Assembly (NCBI GenBank): GCA_046349515.1
Contig: JAXMCE010000002.1
Location: forward strand, 495,486-559,485
DNA from: JBGPGW01 sp046349515
GTDB taxonomy: Bacteria > Pseudomonadota > Alphaproteobacteria > CADEGL01
DNA length: 64,000 nt
Reading direction: 5' to 3'
The notes below the pieces were generated by a model. That model was given only the letters and a program-made list of their open reading frames with translations, had not been told where the DNA came from and ran no database searches. The translations under genes were made by a program, and so were the position numbers. Positions 41,512-53,425 of the stretch are shown in pieces (position 1 is the first letter of the stretch; every line of letters starts with the position of its first letter).

Positions 41512-44076
41512 CTAGCGCACAAGCTTGAGCTCCCTCAACTTGGCGAACGGGGAGTTGGGATCATAGGTTGTGCGGCGCGCGGCCTTGATTCGCTTGCGGC
41601 CCTTGCGTCTGGAGGCTGTGCCGGGAGGCGCTTGTCCACCGCTCTTGCCAGGCTGCTCTCCCTGTCGCGCGTCACGCCTGTTTCGACCCGTGCCCGCCGC
41701 TTTGAACACGAGCCCTTCTGCCGTCTCGACGGCCACATAGCCGAGCGCGCCCAGGACAGGGCCGAGCTCGTCCGCCTTGCAGCCAATGAGCCGCGCCATC
41801 TGCGGTGTCGGCAGGAAGGGTCCTTGTGCCGCACGCTTTCGGGCGGTGGCTGCGAGCCGGTCGAGACAGTCGACCCGGACGAGGCGCGGCCCAGCGCGAA
41901 GGAAGCCGATCGCTTCGAAGAAGGCGTCGGGCCAACCGCACGCATCCGCGACCGAGACCGCATCGGGACGCGGCGGACTGTCGGCGCGACTGTGATGGAC
42001 CGCCCACAACAAACCGCGGAGACGCATGGGTTCCGGTGATGACAGGCCGAAGACCTCGACCGCCATGGGCCCCACTCTCAACCCCAAGCGGCCCCATTCG
42101 GAAAGCTCAGCCCTGGTCAAGCCGCCGACGAGGTCCGCGACGCGCCGCCGGGCGAGGCATCCAAGATTCTCCGCGAGCTGGAACACAAGACCCCGGATCG
42201 GTCCGCCGAGGTCGGCGGTGCGCAGGCGGACGATCGGGCCAAGGACGCGCGCGATATGGGCATCGACCCACGCCTCGAGACGTCGCTGGACACGCGCTTT
42301 CAAGGGCTGGTCGAGAAGATCCGTTCGCATCTGCTTGACGATCGGCCGAAGGATCGACTCGCCACGCGAGAGGCGCGCGACCGGCCGGTCCCGCCACAGG
42401 ATGCGCCCGCTCGTGTCGAGCGAGAGCGCCCCGTCCTCGTCCCGCTCGAATCGCTCGACATGATGAAGCATGCTCGTGCGAAGGGCGCGGTGCGCGGCCT
42501 GGAGAATGGGCCGCGCATCCTCGCCGGTCGCATCAGGAACGAAGCGAAACGCCTCGAGACGTCCGACCGCTTCGCCTTCGACGACAACCGAACCGTCGGC
42601 GCGGACGGCCGCAAGCAGCTCCCCCGCCCGGTCCATCCGGCGAACGAGAGCGGCGGTCCGCCGGTCGACAAACCGTTCCGTGAGGCGCTCGTGGAGCGCG
42701 TCGGACAGCCGGTCCTCGATTGCGCGGGTTCGCTCCTGCCAGTGCAGCGGATCGCTCAGCCATTCGGCCCTGTGCGCGATGAAAGTCCAGGTTCGCGTCG
42801 AGGCGATGCGTTGTGTGAGGGCCTCGATGTCGCCGTCCACGCGGTTGAGGCTGTCGATATTCCTGGCCACCCAGTCATTCGGGAGACGGCCAGCTTGTTC
42901 CATGAGATGCCGATAGACGCGCGCGAGAAAGACGGCATGGGCATCCGACATCGTCTTGCGGAAGTCCGGAATTTGCGCCACGTCCCACAGAAGCCGCACC
43001 GTCGCGGGGCTTCGGGCGAGGCGCGCGATGGCCGGATCCGCGGCAAGCGCCTGGAGCGCCAGGTGGTCGTCCGCGTCCCGTGCGCGGAGCAGGTCGACAT
43101 GGGCGGATGGCCGCTCGAGGCTCCGAATGAGGGTATCGATGCTGCGAAAATCGAGATCGCTGTTGCGCCAGAAGATGGCTTGGAGCGGCTCGAATCGATG
43201 GTTCTCGATGGCTTCGACCGTTTCGGCGTCGAGTGGGCCGAGAGTCCCCGTGGTTCCGAATGTGCCGTTCCGCAAGTATCGTCCCGCGCGGCCGGCGATC
43301 TGGGCCAGTTCGGATGCGCTGAGACGTCGCATGCCCCGGCCGTCGAATTTCGACCGCCGGGCGAAGGCGACATGCGATAGCTCCATATTGAGGCCCATGC
43401 CGATGGCGTCGGTCGCGACCAGATAGTCGACGTCTCCCGACTGGAACAAGGCGACCTGCGCATTGCGCGTCCGCGGCGACAGGGCTCCCATCACCACGGC
43501 CGTTCCCCCACGCCGACGACGGATCAGCTCGGCCATCGCATAGACGTCTTCGACGGAGAATGCGACGACCGCGCTCCGCGGCGGCAGACGGATCAATTTC
43601 TTGTGGCCGGTGTACGACAGCTGGGAGAAGCGGGGCCGGCTGATGAACTCGACACTGGGTATCAAGCGGCGGATGAGCGGCCGGATCGTATCGGCGCCGA
43701 CGAAGACGGTTTCCTCGCGCCCGCGCGCATGGAGCAACCGGTCGGTGAAGACGTGGCCGCGGTCCGGATCGGCCGCAAGCTGGATTTCGTCGACGGCCAG
43801 GAAATCCGTTTGGCTTTCCGGCATGGCCTCGACGGTGCAGAGGAAATAGCGGGCGCCGGACGGAACGATCTTTTCTTCGCCGGTCACCAACGCGACGGCC
43901 TTGGGGCCCACGAGCCGCACGACGCGGTCGTAGTTCTCTCGCGCGAGAAGGCGCAGCGGGAAGCCGATGATGCCCGAATGGTGGGCGAGCATGCGCTCGA
44001 CCGCCATGTAGGTCTTGCCCGTGTTGGTCGGGCCGAGGATGGCGGTAATGCGCGGCGAGCCGTCCGGTACGCTCAT
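41512..44076 (-). CDS. Suv3-like DEAD/DExH superfamily 2 helicase
   Basis: An 854-residue helicase. Motif I is ILGPTNTGKTY (residues about 12-22), motif II VDEIQLAAD, and motif VI AQIAGRAGRYLRNG (about 260-275). The Suv3-type GMGLNMELSHVAF lies between. The C-terminal half has no recognised enzymatic motif and ends in a basic tail rich in Lys/Arg (RRKGRKRIKAARRTTYD). Mitochondrial SUV3 is the eukaryotic relative and works in RNA turnover. The frame opens at 44157 but ATG 44076 starts the conserved region. The stop lies 19 bases before the S4 gene. Confidence 0.9.
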   Translation of the reverse strand: MSVPDGSPRITAILGPTNTGKTYMAVERMLAHHSGIIGFPLRLLARENYDRVVRLVGPKAVALVTGEEKIVPSGARYFLCTVEAMPESQTDFLAVDEIQLAADPDRGHVFTDRLLHARGREETVFVGADTIRPLIRRLIPSVEFISRPRFSQLSYTGHKKLIRLPPRSAVVAFSVEDVYAMAELIRRRRGGTAVVMGALSPRTRNAQVALFQSGDVDYLVATDAIGMGLNMELSHVAFARRSKFDGRGMRRLSASELAQIAGRAGRYLRNGTFGTTGTLGPLDAETVEAIENHRFEPLQAIFWRNSDLDFRSIDTLIRSLERPSAHVDLLRARDADDHLALQALAADPAIARLARSPATVRLLWDVAQIPDFRKTMSDAHAVFLARVYRHLMEQAGRLPNDWVARNIDSLNRVDGDIEALTQRIASTRTWTFIAHRAEWLSDPLHWQERTRAIEDRLSDALHERLTERFVDRRTAALVRRMDRAGELLAAVRADGSVVVEGEAVGRLEAFRFVPDATGEDARPILQAAHRALRTSMLHHVERFERDEDGALSLDTSGRILWRDRPVARLSRGESILRPIVKQMRTDLLDQPLKARVQRRLEAWVDAHIARVLGPIVRLRTADLGGPIRGLVFQLAENLGCLARRRVADLVGGLTRAELSEWGRLGLRVGPMAVEVFGLSSPEPMRLRGLLWAVHHSRADSPPRPDAVSVADACGWPDAFFEAIGFLRAGPRLVRVDCLDRLAATARKRAAQGPFLPTPQMARLIGCKADELGPVLGALGYVAVETAEGLVFKAAGTGRNRRDARQGEQPGKSGGQAPPGTASRRKGRKRIKAARRTTYDPNSPFAKLRELKLVR

Positions 44077-44107
44077 GCCAAGAGCATCCCGTTTTGGTGC
44101 ACCCGGT

Positions 44108-46822
44108 TCAAGGCGAACGCGCCTTGTCCGGCGGCGCGGCTTCCTCGAGCGCCGCAACCAACGTTCTCAGAATCTGGGCGAGAGCCGGTGCGTCGGCCGG
44201 CGCTCCGCCCGGCAGCGCACCAATGCGAACCGGCATACCGAAGCGGACCTGGATCGCGCCAGGCCGCGGCAGCCGACGGCCGCGCGGCAGGGCTTCGAAG
44301 GCGCCCTCGATCCGAACCGGCACCACCGGCCCCGGAAAATCGCGGAGAATGTGGCCGATCCCCGGCAGGAATGGTTGCAGACGCCCGTCCGGCGACCGCC
44401 AGCCTTCGGGAAACCAGACGAGGCTTCGCCCCAGCGCGAGCGCCCGGCGCGCGAGCGCCACGCTTTGCTCCCCCGCGCGATCATCGATCGGGAAAACGCC
44501 CGCCGCCCGTGCGAGCAAGCGCCGGCTCGCGCTTTGGAAGAGCCGCGTGACGTCGCCGCCCCACGACAAACGTCGCGCAGCGCTCCGGGGAAGGACCGCC
44601 GCGAGCACGAAGGCATCGATGTCGCTCTGGTGATTCGAGACGAGTACGAACGGCGCTGCGACAGGAACGTTGCCACGTCCTTCTATGCGCAACTGGAAAA
44701 GGAGGCGCATGGCCAGCCAATTGAGCGCGTAGAGGAGCACGGCCACGAAGCGGATGGGCCAAGCCGGCGGCGCGAGCCAATGCGCCTCCAAGTCGGCAAG
44801 CGAGATACGAGTGGCCGGCTTCGCGGCACCGCGCTGGCTCGCCTCTTCGATCTCCCGCACGAGATCGGCGAGCGTCACGATGCGCGCGAACGCATCCTCC
44901 GGCAGTGCGATACCGAACCGAGCTTCGAGAGCAAGCCCAAGATCGATCCACGCGAGGGAATCGACCCCAAGGTCGAGCTGGAGGACAGTATCGGAAGCGA
45001 GGACCTGTTCGGGAAAGCGCTCCTGCAGCCACGCCCAGATGGCGCGGGCGAGCGGCGTTGCCAGAGCCTCGTTTGCCGCGGCCCCTGCAGGCCGGCGCCC
45101 CGTGCCGGTCGAAACGCGCTCGTAGATGGCGCCAAGTTCATGGCGCTTGAACTTTCCAAGACGCGTCCGCGGCAGCGGCTCGTGAACGATCACGTGACCG
45201 GTGATCCGCTGAAACGACGGCAGGATTTGCGACGCCTCGGCGAGCGCCACGCGCAGGACCTGATCGAACCGACTCGACCCTGCAGCCTGAATCGCCTGGA
45301 GGTCAGGCCGCACGAGGGCGACCAACGACCCTTTGCGTTCGAGGATGGCGATCTCTCGAACATAGGGGCTCTTCGAATAGTGGGCCTCGAGGTTTTCAGG
45401 AGAGACATTCTTGCCGTCCGAGAGGACGATAAGCTCCTTGACCCGGCCAACGATGAAAAGGAATCGCTCGGAATCGATCCGTCCGATGTCGCCGCTTCGA
45501 AACCAGCCGTCCCCGGTGAACGCCGCACGCGTCGCCTCCGGGTCGTTGTGATAGCCGGCAAAGACGCCCGGACCGCGGATGAGAACCTCTCCTTGTCCCT
45601 CCCGGTTGGGATCGTCGAGCGCAATCTCGACGCCAGGAACGGGCCTGCCGGCGCTCCCCACCCGGGATTGGTCCGGCAGATTGAACGTGGCGATCGACGT
45701 CGTCTCGACGAGGCCGTAGCCCGTGAGCACGGTCCAGCCAAGGGCACGGAGACGCCATTCGATCTCTGGGTCGAGCCATGCTCCGCCGCAGCCCATGAGG
45801 CGAAGCGAAGGTGCCAGCGCCTCGTGAAACGGCCGGAACAGGATGCGCCCTGCGCTCACGCCAACGTGCTTGCCGAGCCACATCGATGCGGCCAGAAGCA
45901 AGCGAAAGAGCGCCCAAGAGAGGCGGCCAGCCGCGCGCATGCGCGCCTCGATGCCCGCAAGGAGCGCCTCGTAGAGGCGCGGCACGCCCACCATCGTGGT
46001 CGCCCGGCTCGAGCGAAGAGCAGCAATGATCTCCGGCCCACCGATGCCGGACGGGAATACGACCGACGCGCCGACGGCCAACGGAAGCAGCATGCCGACG
46101 AGAAACGGATAAGAGTGATGCAAGGGCAGCGGAAGGAGGACGCGGTCCTCGCGGTCGATGAGGTTCGCCCGAACGAGGGCACCGAGGTTCGCAAGGATAT
46201 TGCGATGGCTGAGCGGCACGCCCTTCGGCGGACCCGTCGTCCCCGAAGTGTAAAAGAGGGCTGCAGGCGCATCGGCATCGATCGGAGATGTGGCCCAACA
46301 TCGAGACTGCACGCGCGTGGCGTCCGGAACACCGTCGAGCGTCCTTCCGTCGCCGGAGATGCCGTCATCGAGCGGAATGACCGTGCATGCGGAATCAACC
46401 GACTGGATCCGCGCCCGATTGCTGGCGATCGTGAGAGCATGGCGCGCGCCGGAATTGCGGAGGGCGTGGGAAAGGTCGCTATCGGTGATGAGATCATCGA
46501 TCGGCACGGCAAGGGCGCCGAGAAGCAGAAGCGCGAGGCGCGCGATAACCCACGCCGGTCGGCTGGGCGCCATGAGGATGACCGGCGTATTCGCGCCAAT
46601 GCCCGCACGCACCAACCTCTCGGCAACGTCGCCGGCAGCCTCGATGAGCTCCGCATAGCTCATCGATGTCGGGCGTCCATCGACATCGACCGCGAAAATC
46701 GCGGAACGCTGGCCGTGCTGTGCCAGGCCAAGGACGAAATCGCGAAGCGTCCCACCCAGTCCCGGCCCACCGGACGGCCCGGCCCGCGCGGATTCAAATC
46801 GGAGGCGGACGTTTGGCACCAT
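44108..46822 (-). CDS. fusion of AMP-dependent synthetase, acyl carrier and acyltransferase domains
   Basis: A 904-residue protein with three modules. Residues about 20-560 are an adenylation domain: YTSGTTGPPKGVPLSHRN (about 190), TGYGLVETTS and FRSGDIGRID, with GRVKELIVLSDGKNVSPENLE and the catalytic lysine in RTRLGKFKR. Residues about 580-660 are a carrier domain whose phosphopantetheine serine is in LDLGVDSLAWIDL. Residues about 690-904 are a PlsC-type acyltransferase with the HX4D motif NHQSDIDAF (about 730) and FPEGWRSPDG. It may activate a fatty acid, hold it as a thioester and transfer it to a lipid or alcohol. One hydrophobic helix precedes the acyltransferase. Confidence 0.9.
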   Translation of the reverse strand: MVPNVRLRFESARAGPSGGPGLGGTLRDFVLGLAQHGQRSAIFAVDVDGRPTSMSYAELIEAAGDVAERLVRAGIGANTPVILMAPSRPAWVIARLALLLLGALAVPIDDLITDSDLSHALRNSGARHALTIASNRARIQSVDSACTVIPLDDGISGDGRTLDGVPDATRVQSRCWATSPIDADAPAALFYTSGTTGPPKGVPLSHRNILANLGALVRANLIDREDRVLLPLPLHHSYPFLVGMLLPLAVGASVVFPSGIGGPEIIAALRSSRATTMVGVPRLYEALLAGIEARMRAAGRLSWALFRLLLAASMWLGKHVGVSAGRILFRPFHEALAPSLRLMGCGGAWLDPEIEWRLRALGWTVLTGYGLVETTSIATFNLPDQSRVGSAGRPVPGVEIALDDPNREGQGEVLIRGPGVFAGYHNDPEATRAAFTGDGWFRSGDIGRIDSERFLFIVGRVKELIVLSDGKNVSPENLEAHYSKSPYVREIAILERKGSLVALVRPDLQAIQAAGSSRFDQVLRVALAEASQILPSFQRITGHVIVHEPLPRTRLGKFKRHELGAIYERVSTGTGRRPAGAAANEALATPLARAIWAWLQERFPEQVLASDTVLQLDLGVDSLAWIDLGLALEARFGIALPEDAFARIVTLADLVREIEEASQRGAAKPATRISLADLEAHWLAPPAWPIRFVAVLLYALNWLAMRLLFQLRIEGRGNVPVAAPFVLVSNHQSDIDAFVLAAVLPRSAARRLSWGGDVTRLFQSASRRLLARAAGVFPIDDRAGEQSVALARRALALGRSLVWFPEGWRSPDGRLQPFLPGIGHILRDFPGPVVPVRIEGAFEALPRGRRLPRPGAIQVRFGMPVRIGALPGGAPADAPALAQILRTLVAALEEAAPPDKARSP

Positions 46823-46863
46823 TACGGCGATGATACAGGCGCCCCAGCCAAGAAATCCTGCGC

Positions 46864-47604
46864 CTAGCTCTCCTTGCCCCTGACCAACGGCACGAATGCG
46901 ACGGGCAGGATGACACGCTCGGTCACCGCCCCCGATTCGTCTTTCCTCACCAAGACGAGATCCTGGCCGAGCATCCGCCCGCCGAGCGGAATCGCCATCC
47001 GCCCGCCGGGTTTCAACTGCTGGAGCAGGGCCGGCGGGACTTCGCGCGCGGCCGCCGTCACGATAATGGCATCGAAGGGCGCCTGCTCCGGCCAGCCGTT
47101 CCGCCCATCTCCCGCCCGGATTTCGACATTCGCGAATCCAAGGCGCTTCAGGCGCTGCCGGGCGGCTTCCGCAAGCTCCGGGACGATCTCGACGCTGAAG
47201 ACCGTCTGCGCCAGCCGGGCCAAGACCGCGCACTGATAACCGCATCCCGTGCCGATCTCGAGTATGCGGTCCGTAGACTTCGGCGCCAACATATCGGTCA
47301 TCAAGGCGACGATGAACGGCTGGGAGATTGTTTGCCCGAATCCGATCGGCAGCGGGGCGTTGTCATAGGCCCTGTCCCATTGGTCCCGCGCCACGAATTC
47401 GTGTCGAGGCACGCTGGCCATTGCCGACATGACCCGCGGGTCGAGCGCACCTTTGCCGAGCCGGCCTTCGAGCTCGACCATGTCCGCTTCGATTTCGGCA
47501 ATGAGCGCACGGCAGCGTTCCGAGAAACCGGCTTCAACGGCCGCCGCGTCGCGATTCACGGCTCCCACCCTCGGTGACCACCAGGCGAGGTCAATCGACC
47601 GCAT
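46864..47604 (-). CDS. pcm: protein-L-isoaspartate O-methyltransferase
   Basis: A 246-residue enzyme. SAM motif I is ILEIGTGCGYQCAVLARLA (about residues 113-131), preceded by the PCMT-specific PLPIGFGQTISQPFIVALM. The YDNAPLPIG segment and the GRMAIPLGG block near the C-terminus confirm the family. It methylates isoaspartyl residues in damaged proteins as the first repair step. ATG 47604. It lies between the HPF-like gene and the adenylation fusion, all on the minus strand with short gaps of 21 and 41 bp. Confidence 0.95.
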   Translation of the reverse strand: MRSIDLAWWSPRVGAVNRDAAAVEAGFSERCRALIAEIEADMVELEGRLGKGALDPRVMSAMASVPRHEFVARDQWDRAYDNAPLPIGFGQTISQPFIVALMTDMLAPKSTDRILEIGTGCGYQCAVLARLAQTVFSVEIVPELAEAARQRLKRLGFANVEIRAGDGRNGWPEQAPFDAIIVTAAAREVPPALLQQLKPGGRMAIPLGGRMLGQDLVLVRKDESGAVTERVILPVAFVPLVRGKES

Positions 47605-47625
47605 CCCCTGCTTGAACGCGCAAGC

Positions 47626-48192
47626 CTAATCACGGCGTTGATGTTTTCCGACAATGTGCACGGTGCTCGCGACGGCACCTTCCTCTCCGGCGATCTCGGT
47701 GAATCGTACCGTGGTTCCGACGCTCAGCCGGTCGTAGGCATCATCCGTCACAGCATTGCGGTGGAAGTACACTTCACGTCCGTCGGACGATTCGATGAAT
47801 CCGTACTCCCGCTCGGGAAAGAGCTTGATCACACGGCCGTGAGGCTGAGCTTCGTGGGTCTTCGTGTCACCGCGCACGCGGCGCAGGTGATCCTCGAGAC
47901 GTCGTTCAGTCGCATCGAACGCATCGCGGATCGCGACATAGACGTCCTGGTGATCCTGAGCCTTGGCAGGCGCCCGGTTCGTCGCCACCTCGCTGCCCGG
48001 CACGGTCACGTCGACGCGCACGTTGTACAGATGGCCTTTGTGGCGGTGCTTGTCGGACGCCTCCACCACGACGCGGCAGCCGGTGATCCTGCCGTGAAAT
48101 CGCTCCAGGCGCTCGACGCGCTCTTCGATCTTCGCGCGGATTGCATCCGACGGATCGAGTCCGCGAAACGTGATCTGCAATGGGACTTGCAT
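47626..48192 (-). CDS. HPF/RaiA-like ribosome-associated domain fused to a cold-shock domain
   Basis: A 188-residue protein. Residues 1-105 are HPF/YfiA-like: MQVPLQITFRGLDPSDAIR, RVERLERFHGRITGCRVVVE and the YVAIRDAFDATERRLEDHL helix. Residues about 118-180 are a cold-shock domain with GRVIKLFPEREYGFIESSDG (RNP-1-like) and VYFHRNAV (RNP-2-like). The first domain would bind the 30S mRNA channel and the second single-stranded RNA. The C-terminal S30AE dimerisation domain of long HPF is absent. ATG 48192 has GGGAGAG seven bases upstream. First gene before pcm in the same direction. Confidence 0.9.
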   Translation of the reverse strand: MQVPLQITFRGLDPSDAIRAKIEERVERLERFHGRITGCRVVVEASDKHRHKGHLYNVRVDVTVPGSEVATNRAPAKAQDHQDVYVAIRDAFDATERRLEDHLRRVRGDTKTHEAQPHGRVIKLFPEREYGFIESSDGREVYFHRNAVTDDAYDRLSVGTTVRFTEIAGEEGAVASTVHIVGKHQRRD

Positions 48193-48342
48193 GACTGATC
48201 TCTCCCTGCCGCCACGGGACTCGCGGCGGCGCGCGATTCGGCCCCTTCGGACAGGGGGCGATGCAGAGAGCAGTCTAGGAAAAGAGGGGTACGACCCGTC
48301 TTTGATCCATCTCAACGCAGACGGAGTCTGCGCATGGGCCGT

Positions 48343-48891
48343 TCAGTGGCGAACCGGTGTTTCCTGGGCGGTCGGCGCCACGATCCAGCTCGCGATCCCG
48401 AGCCAGTTCTCGACCCGCACGCGGCTCTCGCCGAACGGCAGGACCGCCGCGCGATAACGGATCAACTTGTTGAACTCAGAAAAGAACTCGCCGGAGCTTT
48501 GAATGGGAGTCCAATTGTGCTGGAGCTGGGAACTCAGCGACAGGATTATTCCGATGAGAACGGCGGCGGGGTAGCTCGCAACCGTCTTATCCTCTTCGCT
48601 CGAGACGTCGAGATTTTCCGAGAAGTGGACGCCCATGCCGGTGATCGTGGGATCCCCCTCAGGCGTCCCGAACTCTCCCATGACGCAATAGGTCGAGAGA
48701 TCCGGACCCATGACCGAACCGAGCGCGGACCAGGCCGGCATCGGCGCGCCGTTGCGTGCTTCGAGCCAATTCGCGTAAAGCCGCTCGCTCCGGCGCCGGA
48801 CCGTCGCCGCTGGCCAGGACGCGACGCCCGGCTCCGAGTGCAGCATCGGGAACTCGATCGCACCAGCGTTCGGGACAAGTTTCCAAGACAT
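48343..48891 (-). CDS. hypothetical protein, weakly PAS_5-like
   Basis: A 182-residue soluble protein. RSERLYANWLEARNGAPMPA (about residues 32-51), followed by a long central region and a C-terminal LIRYRAAVLPFGESRVRVEN, recalls the small PAS-type proteins common in Rhodospirillales. The resemblance is weak and I would not assert it. The frame opens at GTG 48906; I chose ATG 48891. A strong sigma-54-type promoter lies about 140 bases upstream on the same strand, so expression may be tied to nitrogen status or another enhancer-binding activator. No operon partner is evident. Confidence 0.65.
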   Translation of the reverse strand: MSWKLVPNAGAIEFPMLHSEPGVASWPAATVRRRSERLYANWLEARNGAPMPAWSALGSVMGPDLSTYCVMGEFGTPEGDPTITGMGVHFSENLDVSSEEDKTVASYPAAVLIGIILSLSSQLQHNWTPIQSSGEFFSEFNKLIRYRAAVLPFGESRVRVENWLGIASWIVAPTAQETPVRH

Positions 48892-49210
48892 CGGGCAAAC
48901 CCCCACACCAGCAGATGGCCGATCCCTTGGATCAGCTTGTCAGGCACCCCGCGCGGACAGAATACCATGATCCCGTCTGATCCGCCGGAAGTTACCGTCC
49001 CCCTTATTGGGCCGGCTTGGTTAATTTTTCGCAAAGATTGTGCCAGGCTTTTCGCGATGCATCGGCCTCCCCCGAAAGTGGTGGCGGGGAACTGCGGGAG
49101 GAGAACAAGCCGGCAACCATCGTCCCATACCGCGGCGCGGTGGCCTATTACCGGGTAATCGACACCGATCGTGCGCATCAGGCGTCGCAATTTGCGTCGC
49201 GTCCCTGGGC
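48892..49210. other. intergenic region between the PAS-like gene and the nitroreductase gene
   Basis: About 320 bases without a convincing gene; both flanking genes are on the minus strand. It contains the sigma-54-type promoter at 49030-49046 pointing left. It could also hold binding sites for an enhancer-binding protein upstream of the promoter (49050-49210), but I did not recognise a clear inverted repeat there. Confidence 0.5.
49030..49046 (-). promoter_or_regulatory. sigma-54 (RpoN)-type -24/-12 promoter
   Basis: Read on the minus strand, the sequence is CTGGCAC-AATCT-TTGCG. The -24 GG and the -12 GC are separated by exactly ten bases, and all ten core positions (TGGCAC and TTGC) match the consensus; the base after CAC is A rather than G. 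The predicted transcript would start near 49018 and run into the PAS-like gene beginning at 48891. The site lies within a non-coding stretch, which adds weight. Confidence 0.65.
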
Positions 49211-49885
49211 CTAGAATCCGAAAAATCGCGCGAAGCGATCGACCGGTTCCCTCTCCGTTCTGAGCTGGTTTTCGGGTTTTGTCGTGTCTTCCCTGCCGAT
49301 CGACATGCCACAGACGACGATCTCGTCCTCAGGGATGCCGAGCTCCCGACGGATCACCGTGTGGTAGTTCATGAAGGCGGCCTGCGCGCAGGTGTGTAGG
49401 CCCTGGGCACGCGCCGACAGCATGACGTTCTCGAGAAACATGCCGAGATCGATCCAGCTGCCCTTCTCCATGTCGCGCTCGAGCGTGACGATGAGACCGA
49501 CCGGCGCGTCGAAGAAGACGAAGTTGCGATCATGCTGGCGCTGGCTCGCCTCCACATCCCCTTTCTTGATGCCAACAAGACCATAGAGGCCCCAGCCGAT
49601 CTTGCGTCGTCGGCTGTGATAGGGCTCGCGCCACTTGCGAAGATAGTAGTGATATTCCGCCTGATGCGCGTCCGGCGAATCCTCGCGCCGCGCCTTGAGG
49701 ATAGCGGCGCTCAGGCGCTCCTTCGCAGTGCCCGTGACGACGTAGACCTTCCACGGCTGCGTATTGCTGCCGGAAGGCGCGCGTGCCGCGACTTCCAATA
49801 TATGGCGGATGACCGCTTCATCGACGGGTGTCGGCAGAAAGGCGCGTACCGACCGCCGGCTCGTGATGGCCTCATCGACGTGCAC
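49211..49885 (-). CDS. nitroreductase family FMN protein
   Basis: A 224-residue nitroreductase. The N-terminal ITSRRSVRAFLPTPVDEAVI gives the FMN-phosphate-binding Arg-Arg-Ser pattern. ARAPSGSNTQPWKVYVVTG is the second FMN segment, the centre has PVGLIVTLERDMEKGSWIDL, and the C-terminal part reads GIPEDEIVVCGMSIGRED. The family reduces nitro groups, quinones or enones with NAD(P)H and includes BluB-like enzymes; no particular member is favoured. The start is a GTG at 49885 without a clear Shine-Dalgarno. It lies 64 bp downstream of acnA on the same strand. Confidence 0.9.
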   Translation of the reverse strand: MHVDEAITSRRSVRAFLPTPVDEAVIRHILEVAARAPSGSNTQPWKVYVVTGTAKERLSAAILKARREDSPDAHQAEYHYYLRKWREPYHSRRRKIGWGLYGLVGIKKGDVEASQRQHDRNFVFFDAPVGLIVTLERDMEKGSWIDLGMFLENVMLSARAQGLHTCAQAAFMNYHTVIRRELGIPEDEIVVCGMSIGREDTTKPENQLRTEREPVDRFARFFGF

Positions 49886-49949
49886 GGCCGCTCACCCAGT
49901 GCCCCATAGATGTCAGGACTCGCGACAGGATCGATTGCCGCCTCGTGCT

Positions 49950-52652
<2,703 letters not shown>

Positions 52653-52874
52653 GACGGACCTGCCTACCGTGTTTCGGAAACGACCGCCCCCGGGGCGAGC
52701 GGCATACCATTGTCCCGCACTCATTGCCGACTAGTAAAGAGTGCGGTATTTCCGAGGCTTTAGAGGGGTGTTTTGGGGCTTTGCTCTGGCGGGGCCGGCC
52801 GATATCCTCCCGCGCCGCCGCCCCCGGGGGTGCGGCATCCCCGCCGCCAGGGCAGGCATGCGTCAGAGGGCCCG

Positions 52875-53336
52875 TTGTCCAACCGAATCGTCATTCTTGT
52901 CGGCACCATGACGGGCACCGCCGAAATCGTCGCGGAAGACATCCGCGACATGTGCAAGGCCGAAGGTTGGGAGGCCGAGCTTCTCCTCATGGACGACCTC
53001 GACTGTTCCGTGTTCGAGCGCGAGGGAACTTTCCTCATCTGCACGTCGACCTACGGCCAGGGCGACGTGCCCGACAACGCGATCAAGCTGTACGAGAAGC
53101 TCGGGAAGGAGCGCCCGGACCTGAGCGCCGTCCGCTATGGCGTGATCGCACTCGGCGATCGCGCCTATACCGACACCTACACCTTCGGCGGCCTCCGCTT
53201 CGACAAGTTGCTGAGCGAACTCCACGCCGTGCGCATCGGGACGATCTGCCAGCACGATGCCAGCTCCGAGGGCGTTCCGGAGGAAGCGGGCGTGGCGTGG
53301 GCGCGCACCTGGCTCAAGGACATTCAGGCAAAATAG
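52875..53336 (+). CDS. flavodoxin/MioC-like protein
   Basis: A 153-residue flavodoxin-fold protein. The FMN-phosphate loop is ILVGTMTGTAEIVAEDI (about residues 6-22). The isoalloxazine-stacking loops correspond to CTSTYGQGDVPDNA and ALGDRAYTDTYTFGG. It matches the short MioC/flavodoxin group rather than fused CPR-type domains. The start appears to be a TTG at 52875, with AGAGGG four bases upstream; in-frame sequence upstream is proline-rich and unlike coding. It diverges from acnA. An electron-transfer partner is not evident nearby. Confidence 0.85.
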   Translation: MSNRIVILVGTMTGTAEIVAEDIRDMCKAEGWEAELLLMDDLDCSVFEREGTFLICTSTYGQGDVPDNAIKLYEKLGKERPDLSAVRYGVIALGDRAYTDTYTFGGLRFDKLLSELHAVRIGTICQHDASSEGVPEEAGVAWARTWLKDIQAK

Positions 53337-53425
53337 CGGCCCTCGCTGCATCGTCGACGTGAACGAGCCGACCATCCTCTGATCGAACGTGCGGCCGACA
53401 GCGCCGGTTCGCGTGGCACGGCCGA

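Noticed and set aside
44015..46867. 950-codon plus-strand open frame opposite the adenylation-carrier-acyltransferase gene
   Set aside because: The opposite strand has recognisable domains in order; this frame has none and is biased to Arg, Ala and Glu.
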